Assembly: GCF_036865545.1 (NCBI RefSeq) | Contig: NZ_CP142208.1 | Location: forward strand, 1,550,001 to 1,614,000 | Direction of reading: 5' to 3' | Length of the DNA stretch: 64,000 bases | DNA from: Erwinia sp. E_sp_B01_1 | Lineage (GTDB): Bacteria > Pseudomonadota > Gammaproteobacteria > Enterobacterales > Enterobacteriaceae | Shown here: positions 30,456-39,764 of the stretch, one piece after another | Layout: each line of letters opens with the position of its first letter | Position numbering within the stretch: the stretch's first letter is position 1 | Translations under genes and position numbers: made by a program | The notes under the pieces: generated by a model | Told to the model about the DNA's origin: nothing | The model's database searches: none | The model's input: the letters and a program-made list of their open reading frames with translations, nothing else

Positions 30456-31784
30456 TTAGATTTTTGTCGCCCAGAGGTCATATTCGTCGGCGTTATCCAC
30501 CTTCACGCGGACAACGTCGCCAGGCTTCAGCGTTTTCTCACCGTTCAGATAAACCGAACCGTCGATTTCAGGGGCATCCGCCATGCTGCGGCCAATCGCG
30601 CCTTCTTCATCCACTTCATCGATAATCACCAGAATTTCACGGCCGATTTTTTCCTGCAGCCGTTCAGCAGAGATGGTCTGCTGGAGTTGCATAAAGCGAT
30701 CGTAACGCTCGTCCTTCACGGACTCCGGGATCTGATCCGGCAGATCGTTTGCGCCAGCGCCTTCAACCGGGCTGTAGCGGAAACATCCCACACGATCCAG
30801 ACGCGCCTCTTTCAGGAAGTCGAGCAGCATCTGGAAATCTTCTTCGGTTTCACCTGGGAAGCCGACAATAAAAGTCGAACGCAGCGTCAGATCCGGGCAA
30901 ATTGTGCGCCAGCGTTTGATGCGTTCCAGCGTGCGCTCAACGGCGCCCGGACGTTTCATCAATTTAAGAATGCGCGGGCTGGCGTGCTGCAGAGGAATAT
31001 CCAGATAAGGCAGAATTTTACCTTCCGCCATCAGTGGGATCACGTCATCCACATGCGGGTAAGGGTAGACATAATGCAGACGCACCCATACGCCGAGTTT
31101 ACCCAGTTGCTCACACAAGCTGACCATGCTGGTTTTCACCGGCGATCCGTTCCAGAAACCGGTACGGTGCTTTACATCCACGCCGTAAGCAGAAGTATCC
31201 TGCGAAATGACCAGCAGCTCTTTTACGCCAGATTCGGCCAGGCGTTTCGCTTCATCCAGCACTGAACCGATCGGGCGGCTGTCGAGATCGCCACGCATGG
31301 AAGGAATGATGCAGAAGGTGCAGCGATGGTTGCAGCCTTCGGAAATTTTCAGATAAGCATAGTGACGTGGCGTCAGCTTCACGCCCTGTTCCGGCACCAA
31401 ACTCAGGAAGGGATTGTGCGCAGGCTTGGGAACATATTGATGCACGTGCGACAGCACCTGCTCATAGCTGTGCGGCCCGGTGATCTCCAGCACTTTGGGA
31501 TGCACTTCACGGATCTGGTTTTCTTTTGCGCCCAGGCAACCGGTAACGATCACTTTTCCGTTTTCATTCAGTGCTTCACCGATCGCTTCCAGCGATTCCT
31601 GTACCGCGCTGTCGATAAATCCGCAGGTGTTAACGATGACGATTTCAGCATCGTCGTAGCGCGGCACGACTTCGTAGCCTTCAATTCTCAGTTCAGTGAG
31701 GATGCGTTCTGAATCGACGAGGTTTTTGGGGCAGCCTAAAGAGACGAATCCGACTCGTGGTGCCGTTGTTGTATTTTGCGACAT
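30456..31784 (-). CDS. rimO: Ribosomal protein S12 methylthiotransferase RimO
   Basis: A 442-aa radical-SAM enzyme that methylthiolates an aspartate of ribosomal protein S12. The N-terminal UPF0004 domain carries [13 protein letters not shown] with its [4Fe-4S] cysteines. The radical-SAM triad is in [18 protein letters not shown] (about residues 146-163), and a C-terminal TRAM domain ends the protein. Length matches E. coli RimO (441). Monocistronic; downstream of the accessory toxin unit on the same strand. Confidence 0.96.
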   Translation of the reverse strand: MSQNTTTAPRVGFVSLGCPKNLVDSERILTELRIEGYEVVPRYDDAEIVIVNTCGFIDSAVQESLEAIGEALNENGKVIVTGCLGAKENQIREVHPKVLEITGPHSYEQVLSHVHQYVPKPAHNPFLSLVPEQGVKLTPRHYAYLKISEGCNHRCTFCIIPSMRGDLDSRPIGSVLDEAKRLAESGVKELLVISQDTSAYGVDVKHRTGFWNGSPVKTSMVSLCEQLGKLGVWVRLHYVYPYPHVDDVIPLMAEGKILPYLDIPLQHASPRILKLMKRPGAVERTLERIKRWRTICPDLTLRSTFIVGFPGETEEDFQMLLDFLKEARLDRVGCFRYSPVEGAGANDLPDQIPESVKDERYDRFMQLQQTISAERLQEKIGREILVIIDEVDEEGAIGRSMADAPEIDGSVYLNGEKTLKPGDVVRVKVDNADEYDLWATKI

Positions 31785-31898
31785 GACTTACCTGTTTAGC
31801 ACAGCAATTTTGCGCGGGATTTTACCCATCTCTGAGCAGGATTTATATAGCAATATTAAGACCAGGGAGATTCTCTGGAAAATGAGGAGGGACCGATT

Positions 31899-32321
31899 TC
31901 AGTTCCTGTCACGGAAGTTATTCGCAATTTGGGAAAAGTAACTAAGTAAGCGAGTATCCTGTCCCGACATCTTTTTATGTGCGTCAGGTGAGATTACAGC
32001 CAGCAAGCTGAAGTGATACTCGTCGCTGAAGCCAAAAGTATAGATAAGATAATCGTTACTTGTTCGTCTGAATTGACGACGCTGACCGTTGAAATCGTTG
32101 CCTGAAAGATCAAGGTGAATATGCCAAACCTGACTGTCACGGTATTGCGCAGGAAAATCAAACTGCACATCGCGGCCAAAAAGCACCGATCGGGCACATT
32201 GTTCTTTGTATAGCCTGAAGTCGGAAAGTAGCTGCGCTTTTAACTGAGGATATTTGATAAATGCAGGGGTGAAAAATTGCGACAAAGTCTCGGCATTATA
32301 ATCGACTGTAACCTTTGTCAT
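31899..32321 (-). CDS. YafO-family toxin (putative mRNA interferase)
   Basis: A 140-aa protein whose second half aligns well by eye with the E. coli ribosome-dependent mRNA interferase YafO. Shared landmarks: FGRD followed by an acidic/aromatic stretch (about residues 48-55), WHIHLDL, RRQFRRTSNDYLIYTFG, and LLAVISPDAHK (family: AHIHL, RQFSRTND, LLIAILKPEPHK). The N-terminal 30 residues are extra. It starts 15 bases after the stop of the 172-aa gene and is probably co-transcribed with it. Local GC is low: 27 of 60 bases at 32101-32160. No YafN/Phd-like antitoxin lies nearby. Confidence 0.82.
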   Translation of the reverse strand: MTKVTVDYNAETLSQFFTPAFIKYPQLKAQLLSDFRLYKEQCARSVLFGRDVQFDFPAQYRDSQVWHIHLDLSGNDFNGQRRQFRRTSNDYLIYTFGFSDEYHFSLLAVISPDAHKKMSGQDTRLLSYFSQIANNFRDRN

Positions 32322-32336
32322 TGCTTCACTCCCTGA

Positions 32337-32855
32337 TCAATGAATTTGGTTTGCGGCCTGATTCCCAACAGACAAGAGATGGCGCATTGCTACCGGGTCG
32401 ACCGAAGTAACAATGCTTTCGGTATCAGCAGTTATCTGGTCTGTCAGATGAAGGAGGCTTTTTGCCGCCGTTGTAGCCGCCTGAAGTGCTTTATAGCAGG
32501 TTACGACTTCTTCAGAAGTGGTAACTTCAAGCTGGCGTTGAATCAGCGAGACCATCCCAGCCATAACTACATAATCAGCAGCTACCGTGCCCCGGAATTC
32601 CATTGCCAGTTGCTCAGCCCTGCCGAAATCAGAATCACCCAGCGTGAGAAGCTGGGAATAAATATGTTGAGAAGAAGCTTTGATTCCTTCCAGCAATTCA
32701 AGAATCTCGGTGAGATTCAGCGTATCGCCAAAACTGGAAACCTGATTCCTGATATGACTTTCAGCTTTGCTTTCACTGAGCGCGGGTTCACCTTGTGTTC
32801 CCACAAAGGCAAGCAGAGCAGTCATAATGTAGGTCAGGGTATTTTGTTTTTTCAT
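32337..32855 (-). CDS. Unknown 172-aa protein upstream of YafO-like toxin
   Basis: I do not recognise this protein. It starts MKKQNTLTYIMTALLAFVGT, a moderately hydrophobic leader that could be a membrane or signal segment, then becomes largely helical with many A, L, S and T residues and no cysteine cluster or catalytic motif I can name. A good ribosome-binding site (GGAG, six-base spacing) precedes the ATG. It is the first gene of a two-gene unit with the YafO-like toxin. By position it would be the antitoxin, but it does not resemble YafN, Phd or DinJ-type antitoxins; an unrelated passenger or membrane target is also possible. Confidence 0.6.
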   Translation of the reverse strand: MKKQNTLTYIMTALLAFVGTQGEPALSESKAESHIRNQVSSFGDTLNLTEILELLEGIKASSQHIYSQLLTLGDSDFGRAEQLAMEFRGTVAADYVVMAGMVSLIQRQLEVTTSEEVVTCYKALQAATTAAKSLLHLTDQITADTESIVTSVDPVAMRHLLSVGNQAANQIH

Positions 32856-32943
32856 CTCATTCTCCAGTCCGGTGTAAGGCTTACCAGAAGGCCAATTCTA
32901 CCTCAACACTTTATCTGATTCTAACGATTAAACAGGAAACGGA

Positions 32944-32956
32944 ATACGCTTCGTAT
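32944..32956. promoter_or_regulatory. Operator-like dyad upstream of the toxin unit
   Basis: ATACG-CTT-CGTAT, five-base arms around three bases, about 90 bases before the first gene of the two-gene unit. Toxin-antitoxin operons are often autoregulated at such short palindromes, but no direct evidence links this one. Confidence 0.35.
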
Positions 32957-33081
32957 AAGTAACATCTTTACTTGTGCTAAAAGCGTCACGGCACCTGCGA
33001 CGCTTAATGTTTTGTAAAAACAGCGCCTTTTTCAGCACGTTTCACTAAGTTTAACGGACATCCTCACTCCGGAGAGCAGGC

Positions 33082-34197
33082 ATGCCTCGTCTATTTTCAT
33101 TGTGTTTACTGGCTGGTTCGATGTTGATGGCCCAGCCTGTGCTGGCTGAAAAGGTCAGCGTGGAACAGTTACAAAAAGGGTTGGATCACCCCTGGGCCGT
33201 GGCGTTTCTGCCGGACAATCAGGGCATGTTGATTACTGAACGTTCAGGGCAATTGCGCCACTGGCAGCAGGGCAAGGGGTTGTCCGATCCGGTTGCTGGC
33301 GTGCCGAAGGTATGGGCGCAGCGGCAGGGTGGTTTACTGGATGTCGTGCTGGCGCCGGACTTCAGCCAGAACCGCCGCGTCTGGCTGACCTATACCGAAG
33401 CCGATGAGGCAGGCCGCGCAGGGGCTGTTGTCGGATACGGAACCCTGAGCAGGGATGCCACTCAACTGACTGACTTTAAAGTTATTCTCCGCCAGCAACC
33501 TCAGCTCTCCAGCGGCGCTAATCTGGGCTCCCGTCTGGCCTTTGATGATAAGGGTTATCTGTTCATCACCTTTGGCGATAATTTCCAGGCTGAGTCCTCT
33601 CAGGACCTGGGCGCGCTGACCGGTAAAGTGATTCGTCTCAAGGGGGATGGCAGCATTCCTGAAGATAATCCTTTTGTGGGTAAACAGGGCGCCAGGAGCG
33701 AAATCTGGAGTTATGGCGTGCGCAATCCTCAGGGACTGGCATTTAACACCCGGACGCAGCAAATGTGGGAAAGCGAGCACGGCCCGCGTGGAGGGGACGA
33801 AGTCAATATTGCCGGAAAAGGGAAAAATTATGGCTGGCCGTTAGCGACGTATGGCATTGATTACAGCGGAGCAAAAGTGCCCGGTTCGACGGGGGAAAAG
33901 GTGGCGGGAACCGAGCAGCCACTATTCTGGTGGAAAGTCTCCCCGGCACTCAGCGGCATGGCCTTCTACAACGGCACGCGCTTCCCTGAATGGAAAAATT
34001 CGCTGTTCATTGGCGCATTAAAAGACCAAAGCCTGATTCACCTGACGATAAATGGCGATAAGGTGGAAGAAAAAGAGCGGTTGCTCAAAGATCGCGGCGA
34101 ACGGATACGGGATGTGCGCATGGGGCCGGATGGCTATCTTTATGTGCTGACTGATGAGTCAGACGGCAAACTGCTTAAGATCGGTCTGGAGAAATAA
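33082..34197 (+). CDS. yliI: PQQ-dependent aldose sugar dehydrogenase YliI
   Basis: A 371-aa secreted six-bladed beta-propeller of the soluble glucose dehydrogenase (GSDH/Asd) family. Signal peptide ends near PVLA-EKVS. Conserved features: LDHPWAVAFLPD, the calcium/PQQ-site segment YGVRNPQGLAFN with EHGPRGGDEVN, and NYGWPLATYG. It oxidises aldose sugars in the periplasm using PQQ; whether the host makes PQQ is not visible here. Length equals E. coli YliI. Confidence 0.93.
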   Translation: MPRLFSLCLLAGSMLMAQPVLAEKVSVEQLQKGLDHPWAVAFLPDNQGMLITERSGQLRHWQQGKGLSDPVAGVPKVWAQRQGGLLDVVLAPDFSQNRRVWLTYTEADEAGRAGAVVGYGTLSRDATQLTDFKVILRQQPQLSSGANLGSRLAFDDKGYLFITFGDNFQAESSQDLGALTGKVIRLKGDGSIPEDNPFVGKQGARSEIWSYGVRNPQGLAFNTRTQQMWESEHGPRGGDEVNIAGKGKNYGWPLATYGIDYSGAKVPGSTGEKVAGTEQPLFWWKVSPALSGMAFYNGTRFPEWKNSLFIGALKDQSLIHLTINGDKVEEKERLLKDRGERIRDVRMGPDGYLYVLTDESDGKLLKIGLEK

Positions 34198-34226
34198 CAG
34201 AGCAAACGGCATAAAATCGTTTAAAC

Positions 34227-34255
34227 CAGGGTAAGCTTCCGGCCGGCTTACCCTG
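34227..34255. terminator. Hairpin between yliI and the HAD gene
   Basis: CAGGGTAAGC (34227-34236) and GCTTACCCTG (34246-34255) form a perfect ten-base stem around a nine-base loop between two convergent genes. No T-tract follows, but position and strength suggest a shared terminator. Confidence 0.55.
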
Positions 34256-34296
34256 TACAGAGCGTCAGAACCCGTTACAACACGACAGGTATGCCA

Positions 34297-34953
34297 TCAC
34301 CTTTCCCAGCGACAGACTTCCCAGCCACGCTGCTGCGCCAGTTGATGCAGTGGTTCAGCGGGATTGATAACGTGCGCATGGTCAGCATGTTCCAGCAGCG
34401 GCAGGTCGTTCATGGAGTCGCTGTATGCCCAGGTTTTCGCGAAAGCACTGTTATTCTGAATCGCCAGCCAGTCATTCAGACGGGTTACTTTACCTTCCCT
34501 GTAGGTCATGGTGCCGTAGGTCAGTCCACTGTAGCGGTCATCAACAATTTCCACGCCAATAGCCAGTGCGCCGTGGGCACCAAGCTGCTCAGCAATCGGG
34601 ACGACAAGATGTTCACCACTGGCAGAGACCACCATCACCGTATCTCCACGCTCTTGATGCCACGCCATTTTTTCGCGGGCTGAGGGATAGACGCGGGGCA
34701 GGATATCACGCTGAATAAAGCGCCTGACCCAGCCGGAAACCGTCAGCGTACCCCTGCCTGTCAGGGGGGAGAGTGTGGTCGCCATATACTCCTCCATCGA
34801 CAAAGATCCCTGATAGTACTGGGCCATTAACGCCTGTTCCTGCTCTATCAGCTCTGCCGGAGCAAAGCCCTGGGATACCAGCCAGCGTAGCCACAGTCCG
34901 GTACTGTCCTCACTTATCAACGTTTCATCCAGATCAAACAGCGCTAAATCCAT
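34297..34953 (-). CDS. HAD-superfamily IB phosphatase
   Basis: A 218-aa soluble hydrolase. Motif I is LFDLDETL (residues 5-12) with the catalytic aspartates. Motif II is VMVVSASGEH, motif III the lysine in YREGKVTRL, and motif IV SDSMNDLPLLE. The helical cap after motif I is typical of the serine-phosphatase-like IB group. Substrate unknown. In E. coli gstB is at the corresponding place, so this gene is a local difference. Confidence 0.88.
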   Translation of the reverse strand: MDLALFDLDETLISEDSTGLWLRWLVSQGFAPAELIEQEQALMAQYYQGSLSMEEYMATTLSPLTGRGTLTVSGWVRRFIQRDILPRVYPSAREKMAWHQERGDTVMVVSASGEHLVVPIAEQLGAHGALAIGVEIVDDRYSGLTYGTMTYREGKVTRLNDWLAIQNNSAFAKTWAYSDSMNDLPLLEHADHAHVINPAEPLHQLAQQRGWEVCRWER

Positions 34954-35227
34954 CTTCAGACTCCTCAGAAAAACTTTGTTCAGGTTAGCGGGATTTTGTG
35001 ACTGGCTTAACTGATCTGCGAAAAATCGGAATTTATCCTGGTTTCAGTAGCGCAAGCAGGCTAAAAAAACCGCAACATCAGGACATATCCCAGATTTATC
35101 TAATAAACTCTGAATAACTTTACAGTAATGCTGTTCTTTTTACGGCCGGAAAACGTTAGCGTAGCAGGGTTTCCGCCCGTCACGCTTCGAAAATATTTAC
35201 CTTTCAAATGGATACTTGGGTCTCGCC

Positions 35228-36427
35228 ATGAAGAAATCGCTGCTCTCCACCCGCGTCATCACTGTGACCGCTACCTCATGTTTACTGGTCACGCTCTCAG
35301 CCAGAGCTGAAGAAGCGCCTGCACCTCCTCAGATTGAAGCCAAATCCTGGATATTACTCGACTACAACAGCGGGAAAGTGCTGACGGAATCACATGCTGA
35401 TGACCGTCTTGACCCGGCAAGCCTGACAAAAATGATGGCCAGTTACGTGGTGGGGCAGGCGCTTAAGGCTAAAAAAATCACCAACGACGATATGGTGACC
35501 GTAGGTAAAGATGCCTGGGCTACGGGCAATCCGATCCTGCAGGGTTCCTCTCTGATGTTTCTTAAGCCCGGAGATCGCATCCCTGTTTCAGAACTCAACA
35601 AAGGAATTATTATCCAGTCTGGTAATGACGCCAGTATTGCACTGGCAGATTATGTCGCCGGTAGCCAGGATTCCTTTGTGGGGTTGATGAACAACTATGT
35701 TCAGGCATTGGGGCTGAAAAATACCCATTTCAAAACGGTACACGGGCTGGATTCCGAAGGGCAGTACAGTACGGCAAGGGACATGGCCCTGATTGGTCAG
35801 GCGCTGATCCGCGATGTTCCGGAAGAGTATGCGCTACATAAAGAGAAAGAGTTCACCTTCAACCGCATCCGTCAGCATAATCGCAACCGGCTGTTGTGGA
35901 GCACTAACCTGCAGGTCGACGGCATCAAAACGGGCCATACCGCTGGCGCCGGAAACAATCTGGTCGCCTCCGCAGTGAGCGGGGATCAGCGTCTGATTTC
36001 AGTGGTGCTGGGGGCTGCAACGGATGGGATTCGCTTCCGCGAGAGTGAAAAACTGCTTACCTGGGGTTTCCGGTTCTATGAAACCATTACCCCTATCAAG
36101 GCGGATAAGCCGTTTTCGACCCAGCGCGTCTGGTTCGGGGATAAGAAAGAGGTCAATCTGGGGGTTGCTAAGGATGCCGCCATTACGTTGCCGAAAGGGC
36201 AGATCAAAAATCTCAAGGCCAGCTTCACGCTGTCTCAGCCTCAACTTACTGCGCCGCTGAAGAAAAATCAGGTGGTGGGGACCATTAATTTCCAGCTTGA
36301 CGGCAAAACTGTTGAACAGCGTCCGCTGGTGGTGATGGAAGAGGTAAATGAAGGCGGATTCTTAAGCCGGATGTGGGATTTTGTGATGATGAAGATGACC
36401 GGCTGGTTTGGGAAATGGTTTTCCTGA
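35228..36427 (+). CDS. dacC: D-alanyl-D-alanine carboxypeptidase DacC (PBP6)
   Basis: A 399-aa low-molecular-weight penicillin-binding protein. The start at 35228 gives a signal peptide ending ARA-EE (27/28); an upstream ATG at 35216 adds four residues. Active-site motifs: SLTK with S65, SGN (IQSGNDAS) and KTG (GIKTGHT). A C-terminal amphipathic helix ([18 protein letters not shown]) anchors it to the outer face of the inner membrane. It trims the terminal D-Ala of peptidoglycan. Size and motifs point to PBP6 rather than PBP5 or DacD. Confidence 0.94.
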   Translation: MKKSLLSTRVITVTATSCLLVTLSARAEEAPAPPQIEAKSWILLDYNSGKVLTESHADDRLDPASLTKMMASYVVGQALKAKKITNDDMVTVGKDAWATGNPILQGSSLMFLKPGDRIPVSELNKGIIIQSGNDASIALADYVAGSQDSFVGLMNNYVQALGLKNTHFKTVHGLDSEGQYSTARDMALIGQALIRDVPEEYALHKEKEFTFNRIRQHNRNRLLWSTNLQVDGIKTGHTAGAGNNLVASAVSGDQRLISVVLGAATDGIRFRESEKLLTWGFRFYETITPIKADKPFSTQRVWFGDKKEVNLGVAKDAAITLPKGQIKNLKASFTLSQPQLTAPLKKNQVVGTINFQLDGKTVEQRPLVVMEEVNEGGFLSRMWDFVMMKMTGWFGKWFS

Positions 36428-36505
36428 CAATCTGAACCAGGCTGGTTTGATAAGCGGGCTGGAGCAGGATTGAAACAGGCGGGGTCGACCGAAGTCAGGA
36501 CCCGC

Positions 36506-36533
36506 AAAAGGGGGCGAAAATTCGCCCCCTTTT
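36506..36533. terminator. Bidirectional terminator between dacC and sdaC
   Basis: AAAAGGGGGCGAA and TTCGCCCCCTTTT form a perfect 13-base inverted repeat with a two-base centre. It carries A and T tails on both sides and so can end both convergent transcripts. Confidence 0.93.
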
Positions 36534-36536
36534 CGA

Positions 36537-37823
36537 TCAGGCTACCAAATCATAAGCTATTGCTGAAATAGCAATCAGACCCAGCAGCACCACAAAGAGG
36601 TTGCTGATTTTACCGCTGTACTTGCGCATCGCAGGCACTTTGTTGATGGCATACATCGGCATCAGGAACAGCAGAACGGCAATGACCGGTCCACCCAGAG
36701 TTTCGATCATTCCCAGAATACTGGGATTCAGGGTCGCTACCAGCCAGGTGGTGATCAGCATAAAGATGGCGGTGATGCGGTTCAGTCGGGATTCCGGTAA
36801 CGCTTTACCTTTCTCACCCAGCGATTTCACAATCAGCCCGTTAAAGCCTTCGCGCGCCCCGAGATAGTGGCCCAGGAAGGATTTAGTGATCGCCACCATG
36901 GCGATGATGGGTGCCATCCAGGCCATAAGCGGTGTATCAAAATGGTTAGCCAGATAGGACAAAATTGAGATGTTTTGGGCTTTCGCCTCTGCCAGATTCT
37001 CCGGCGACAGACTCAGTACGCAGCTGAACACGAAGAACATCACCGTTATCACCATCATCAGATGACTGCGGGCGAGGATCCTTGAGCATTTCCTTTCTGC
37101 TTCTTCGCCATACTCTTCGCGTTTAGCTACTGCAAAAGCTGAGATGATTGGGGAGTGGTTAAAAGAGAACACCATCACCGGAATGGCGAGCCACAGGGTC
37201 ATCCACAGGCCGTTCCCGCTGCCCGCCAGGCTGACATTATGGAAAATCGAGCTGTTCCAGTGAGGGATCAAAAACAGCGCCAGCGCCATCAGTACCAGTA
37301 CGAACGGGTAGACCAGTACGCTCATGGTCTTCACGATCATCTCTTTGCCGAATCGCACAATCATCATCAGGCCAACAATCAGGATCAACGCCAGCAGCGC
37401 TCTTGGCGGGGCCTGCAGATGAAGCTGATGCGTCATAAAGCTTTCAACCGTATTGGTGATCGCCACGCTGTAGACCAGCAATATCGGGTAAATGGCAAAG
37501 AAGTAGAGCAGGGTGAGCAGCTTACCCGCACCTGCACCAAAATGCTCCTCCACCACACCGGTGATATCTTCCCCCACTTTTCGCCCTGACAAGACAAAAC
37601 GGCACAGGCCACGGTGGGCGAAGAACGTCATCGGGAAAGCGAGCAACGCCATAATGATCAGTGGGATCAGGCCGCCAATCCCGGCATTGATAGGCAGGAA
37701 CAGAACGCCAGCACCGATGGCCGTACCGTACAGGCCCAGCATCCACATCGTATCGCTTTTACGCCACGAGGCGGCGTCTTGCGCCCCCGTCAGCGGCAGG
37801 GTTGCCGTTTTGGATGAATTCAT
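36537..37823 (-). CDS. sdaC: Serine:H+ symporter of the SdaC family
   Basis: A 428-aa HAAAP-family permease with about 11 membrane helices. The segments WRKSDTMWMLGLYGTAIGAG, FLPINAGIGGLIPLIIMALLAF and SFNHSPIISAFAVAKREEYG match E. coli SdaC almost throughout. Start choice: two ATGs are adjacent; the one at 37823 has GGAG six bases upstream and gives a length within one residue of E. coli SdaC. It stands alone, without the serine deaminase sdaB that accompanies it in E. coli. Confidence 0.9.
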   Translation of the reverse strand: MNSSKTATLPLTGAQDAASWRKSDTMWMLGLYGTAIGAGVLFLPINAGIGGLIPLIIMALLAFPMTFFAHRGLCRFVLSGRKVGEDITGVVEEHFGAGAGKLLTLLYFFAIYPILLVYSVAITNTVESFMTHQLHLQAPPRALLALILIVGLMMIVRFGKEMIVKTMSVLVYPFVLVLMALALFLIPHWNSSIFHNVSLAGSGNGLWMTLWLAIPVMVFSFNHSPIISAFAVAKREEYGEEAERKCSRILARSHLMMVITVMFFVFSCVLSLSPENLAEAKAQNISILSYLANHFDTPLMAWMAPIIAMVAITKSFLGHYLGAREGFNGLIVKSLGEKGKALPESRLNRITAIFMLITTWLVATLNPSILGMIETLGGPVIAVLLFLMPMYAINKVPAMRKYSGKISNLFVVLLGLIAISAIAYDLVA

Positions 37824-38319
37824 CATGATCTCCAGATTAAAAACAGTAAAGTAAAGGTGCCGGATAAGAAATAACCAGACGGGCACTTTTTAATTTATGG
37901 CTCTCCAGGAGTGGGCGACACTTTACCATCTGAAATCGAAGAAGGAAGGGGAAGAAAATCAATTTCTGGCGATCCGAATCACAACATTGAAATAATTATC
38001 AGAGCTATGTGTTGTAAGGCTATTTTAACGACGTTCAATATTCTGCTGTTAAGCCTTTAGAATGGTTTTTTTCACTGGTCATTTTACTGATTTCATTGGT
38101 TAAATATTGTTCGGTTGGGTATGAAAAAGTCCAGAACGGAATTTTTTTTGTTTTAAATCATTGATTTAATTTGTTTGTGCGTGAGGGGGAGTTCTTTTTT
38201 ACAGGATTTGCGCAACACGACAGAGAAATATTTTAAATCGGCTATCGTGTTGCGCAATAAATCGGAATGTTATTTAACCGTTATTTTCCTTCTTAAAAGC
38301 AGGCCGTATTAACAACATA
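37824..38319. other. AT-rich intergenic region between ybjG and sdaC
   Basis: About 500 bases, markedly AT-rich at 37960-38290. It holds the sdaC promoter and the end of the ybjG transcript. No gene is visible. The striking element is a long inverted repeat at 38208-38257, listed separately. Confidence 0.55.
38208..38257. repeat. 13-base perfect inverted repeat containing TTGCGCAA twice
   Basis: TTGCGCAACACGA (38208-38220) and TCGTGTTGCGCAA (38245-38257) are separated by 24 AT-rich bases. Each arm contains TTGCGCAA, itself a palindrome, and the two copies sit 42 bases apart centre to centre, four helical turns. Could be a pair of operators or a long-loop hairpin. Confidence 0.7.
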
Positions 38320-38925
38320 CTAATTACGTACCCAGCCTTTACGAATCGGCACAGCAAACACCAGACGATAAAGGGAGGAAATATTCTGTAATAAACGCCG
38401 GCCACAGAAATACCAGGCGACCTCAGCAAACAGGCAGGAAAGTCCTCCTACCAGCAGGCCGCCCAGCATATCCGCAGGCCAGTGAACGCCAAGATAGATT
38501 CGTGACCAGGCAATAGCCAGGCTGACTCCCATCAGGATCGCTCCGGACCAGACACGGTGCCAGCAGAGAAAAGCGATAGCGAAGGTAAAGATTGCGGTGC
38601 CGTGATCGCTCGGGTAGGAATCATCTGGCGCATGAGGAAGAAACTGATGACCCAGTCCCACCACGAATGGCCGGGCGTGAGGAAACAGATTACCGATGCA
38701 CCAGGAGATGGTCAGGGCATAGGCCAGCGCAATCCCGGTCTTCAATACCAGCGTGCGCTGCGTTCCCAACTGTCGATCTGATCCCCACAGCCACATAGCC
38801 ACCACGGCAAGAGGCGCTATCGCAATCAGGTCGCGGGCAATAAATGTCGCCAGCGAAATCAGCCAGCCCGGCGATTCAGGGGTGGCATTTATCCACAGAA
38901 ACAGCGTCCGGTTCAGCTCTTCCAT
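38320..38925 (-). CDS. ybjG: Undecaprenyl-diphosphate phosphatase YbjG
   Basis: A 201-aa PAP2-family membrane phosphatase (BcrC type) that recycles undecaprenyl diphosphate to the monophosphate carrier for cell-wall synthesis. Motifs: the first-loop PHARPFVVGLG, the active-site PSDHGTAIF (DDSYPSDHG) and SRIYLGVHWPADMLGG with the catalytic histidine. It lies two bases after the preceding PAP2 gene, so both are probably co-transcribed. Confidence 0.92.
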   Translation of the reverse strand: MEELNRTLFLWINATPESPGWLISLATFIARDLIAIAPLAVVAMWLWGSDRQLGTQRTLVLKTGIALAYALTISWCIGNLFPHARPFVVGLGHQFLPHAPDDSYPSDHGTAIFTFAIAFLCWHRVWSGAILMGVSLAIAWSRIYLGVHWPADMLGGLLVGGLSCLFAEVAWYFCGRRLLQNISSLYRLVFAVPIRKGWVRN

Positions 38926-38927
38926 CG

Positions 38928-39659
38928 TTAATCATTCCTCGTCTTGTTCAGCAGGTGCGAGACGCACCAAAAAGTTAAACACTGGCTAAGCCAAACCCAC
39001 CAGCCAGCCCATAAATTGTGCGAGAGGAAATGTGCCCCCCGCATTAACTGGCCATAGCCCATCAGCATTCCCAGCGTGGCTCCCAGAGCAAAGCAGGCCC
39101 AGGCCAGAGTCGGCCTGCGTGGCCAGAACCAGAAAAACAGCGCCATAACCCCAAATCCACTGGACGCATGGCCACCAGGAAAGCAGCGGCCGGGTCCACT
39201 GTCGGCAGGCACCGCTGAGAACAACGGATATGAGACGGCCTTACCGCCAAATTCAATCAAATCCCACGGGCACGAATGAGCACTGGTCGCCTTCAGGATC
39301 CCGACAACCGCCGGACCGATGCCGACCAGCAGAGCGACTAACACCAGTCGGGGATTGCGATTAAAAAGCCCTTTAAATAAGGCTGACAGCGTCAGCCCAA
39401 TTACGAGGTCTTTAAGCAGCCGGTGATTGATCAGATCCAGCCAGCGATTATCTTTCCACGGGAATTGCTGTGTTACCGGGTCATACCAGACTCTGGTAAG
39501 CGCGATATCCCAGGCTTCGTGACGGGATAGCCAGGTTAAAATCAGCCCGGTGACGGCCAGTAAGATCAGCTGCACAAGATAGAAGCGGCGGGGCAGAAGA
39601 TAAATAGTCTCGCTCCGAATCAGGCGAATGGTTTGGGATTTGTTAAGAATTGATGGCAT
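38928..39659 (-). CDS. PAP2 family lipid phosphatase, LpxE/PmrAB-associated type
   Basis: A 243-aa membrane phosphatase. The N-terminal helix follows a basic leader, then KATSAHSCPWDLIEFGG, GRCFPGGHASSGFGVM (phosphatase motif 2) and RGAHFLSHNLWAG (motif 3 with the catalytic His). This arrangement is typical of a PAP2 subgroup that acts on lipid A or membrane lipid phosphates; substrate is not proven. It directly precedes ybjG in a two-gene operon, an arrangement absent in E. coli K-12. Confidence 0.85.
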   Translation of the reverse strand: MPSILNKSQTIRLIRSETIYLLPRRFYLVQLILLAVTGLILTWLSRHEAWDIALTRVWYDPVTQQFPWKDNRWLDLINHRLLKDLVIGLTLSALFKGLFNRNPRLVLVALLVGIGPAVVGILKATSAHSCPWDLIEFGGKAVSYPLFSAVPADSGPGRCFPGGHASSGFGVMALFFWFWPRRPTLAWACFALGATLGMLMGYGQLMRGAHFLSHNLWAGWWVWLSQCLTFWCVSHLLNKTRND

Positions 39660-39764
39660 TTTTATGGCTACCAGATGAATAAGAGGATCTGAGTGCCAGG
39701 ATACTTAACAGGGGTTAAGGAAACATTAAGAGAGGAGAAGAGCGTCGGGTAGGGGACTTAAAAG

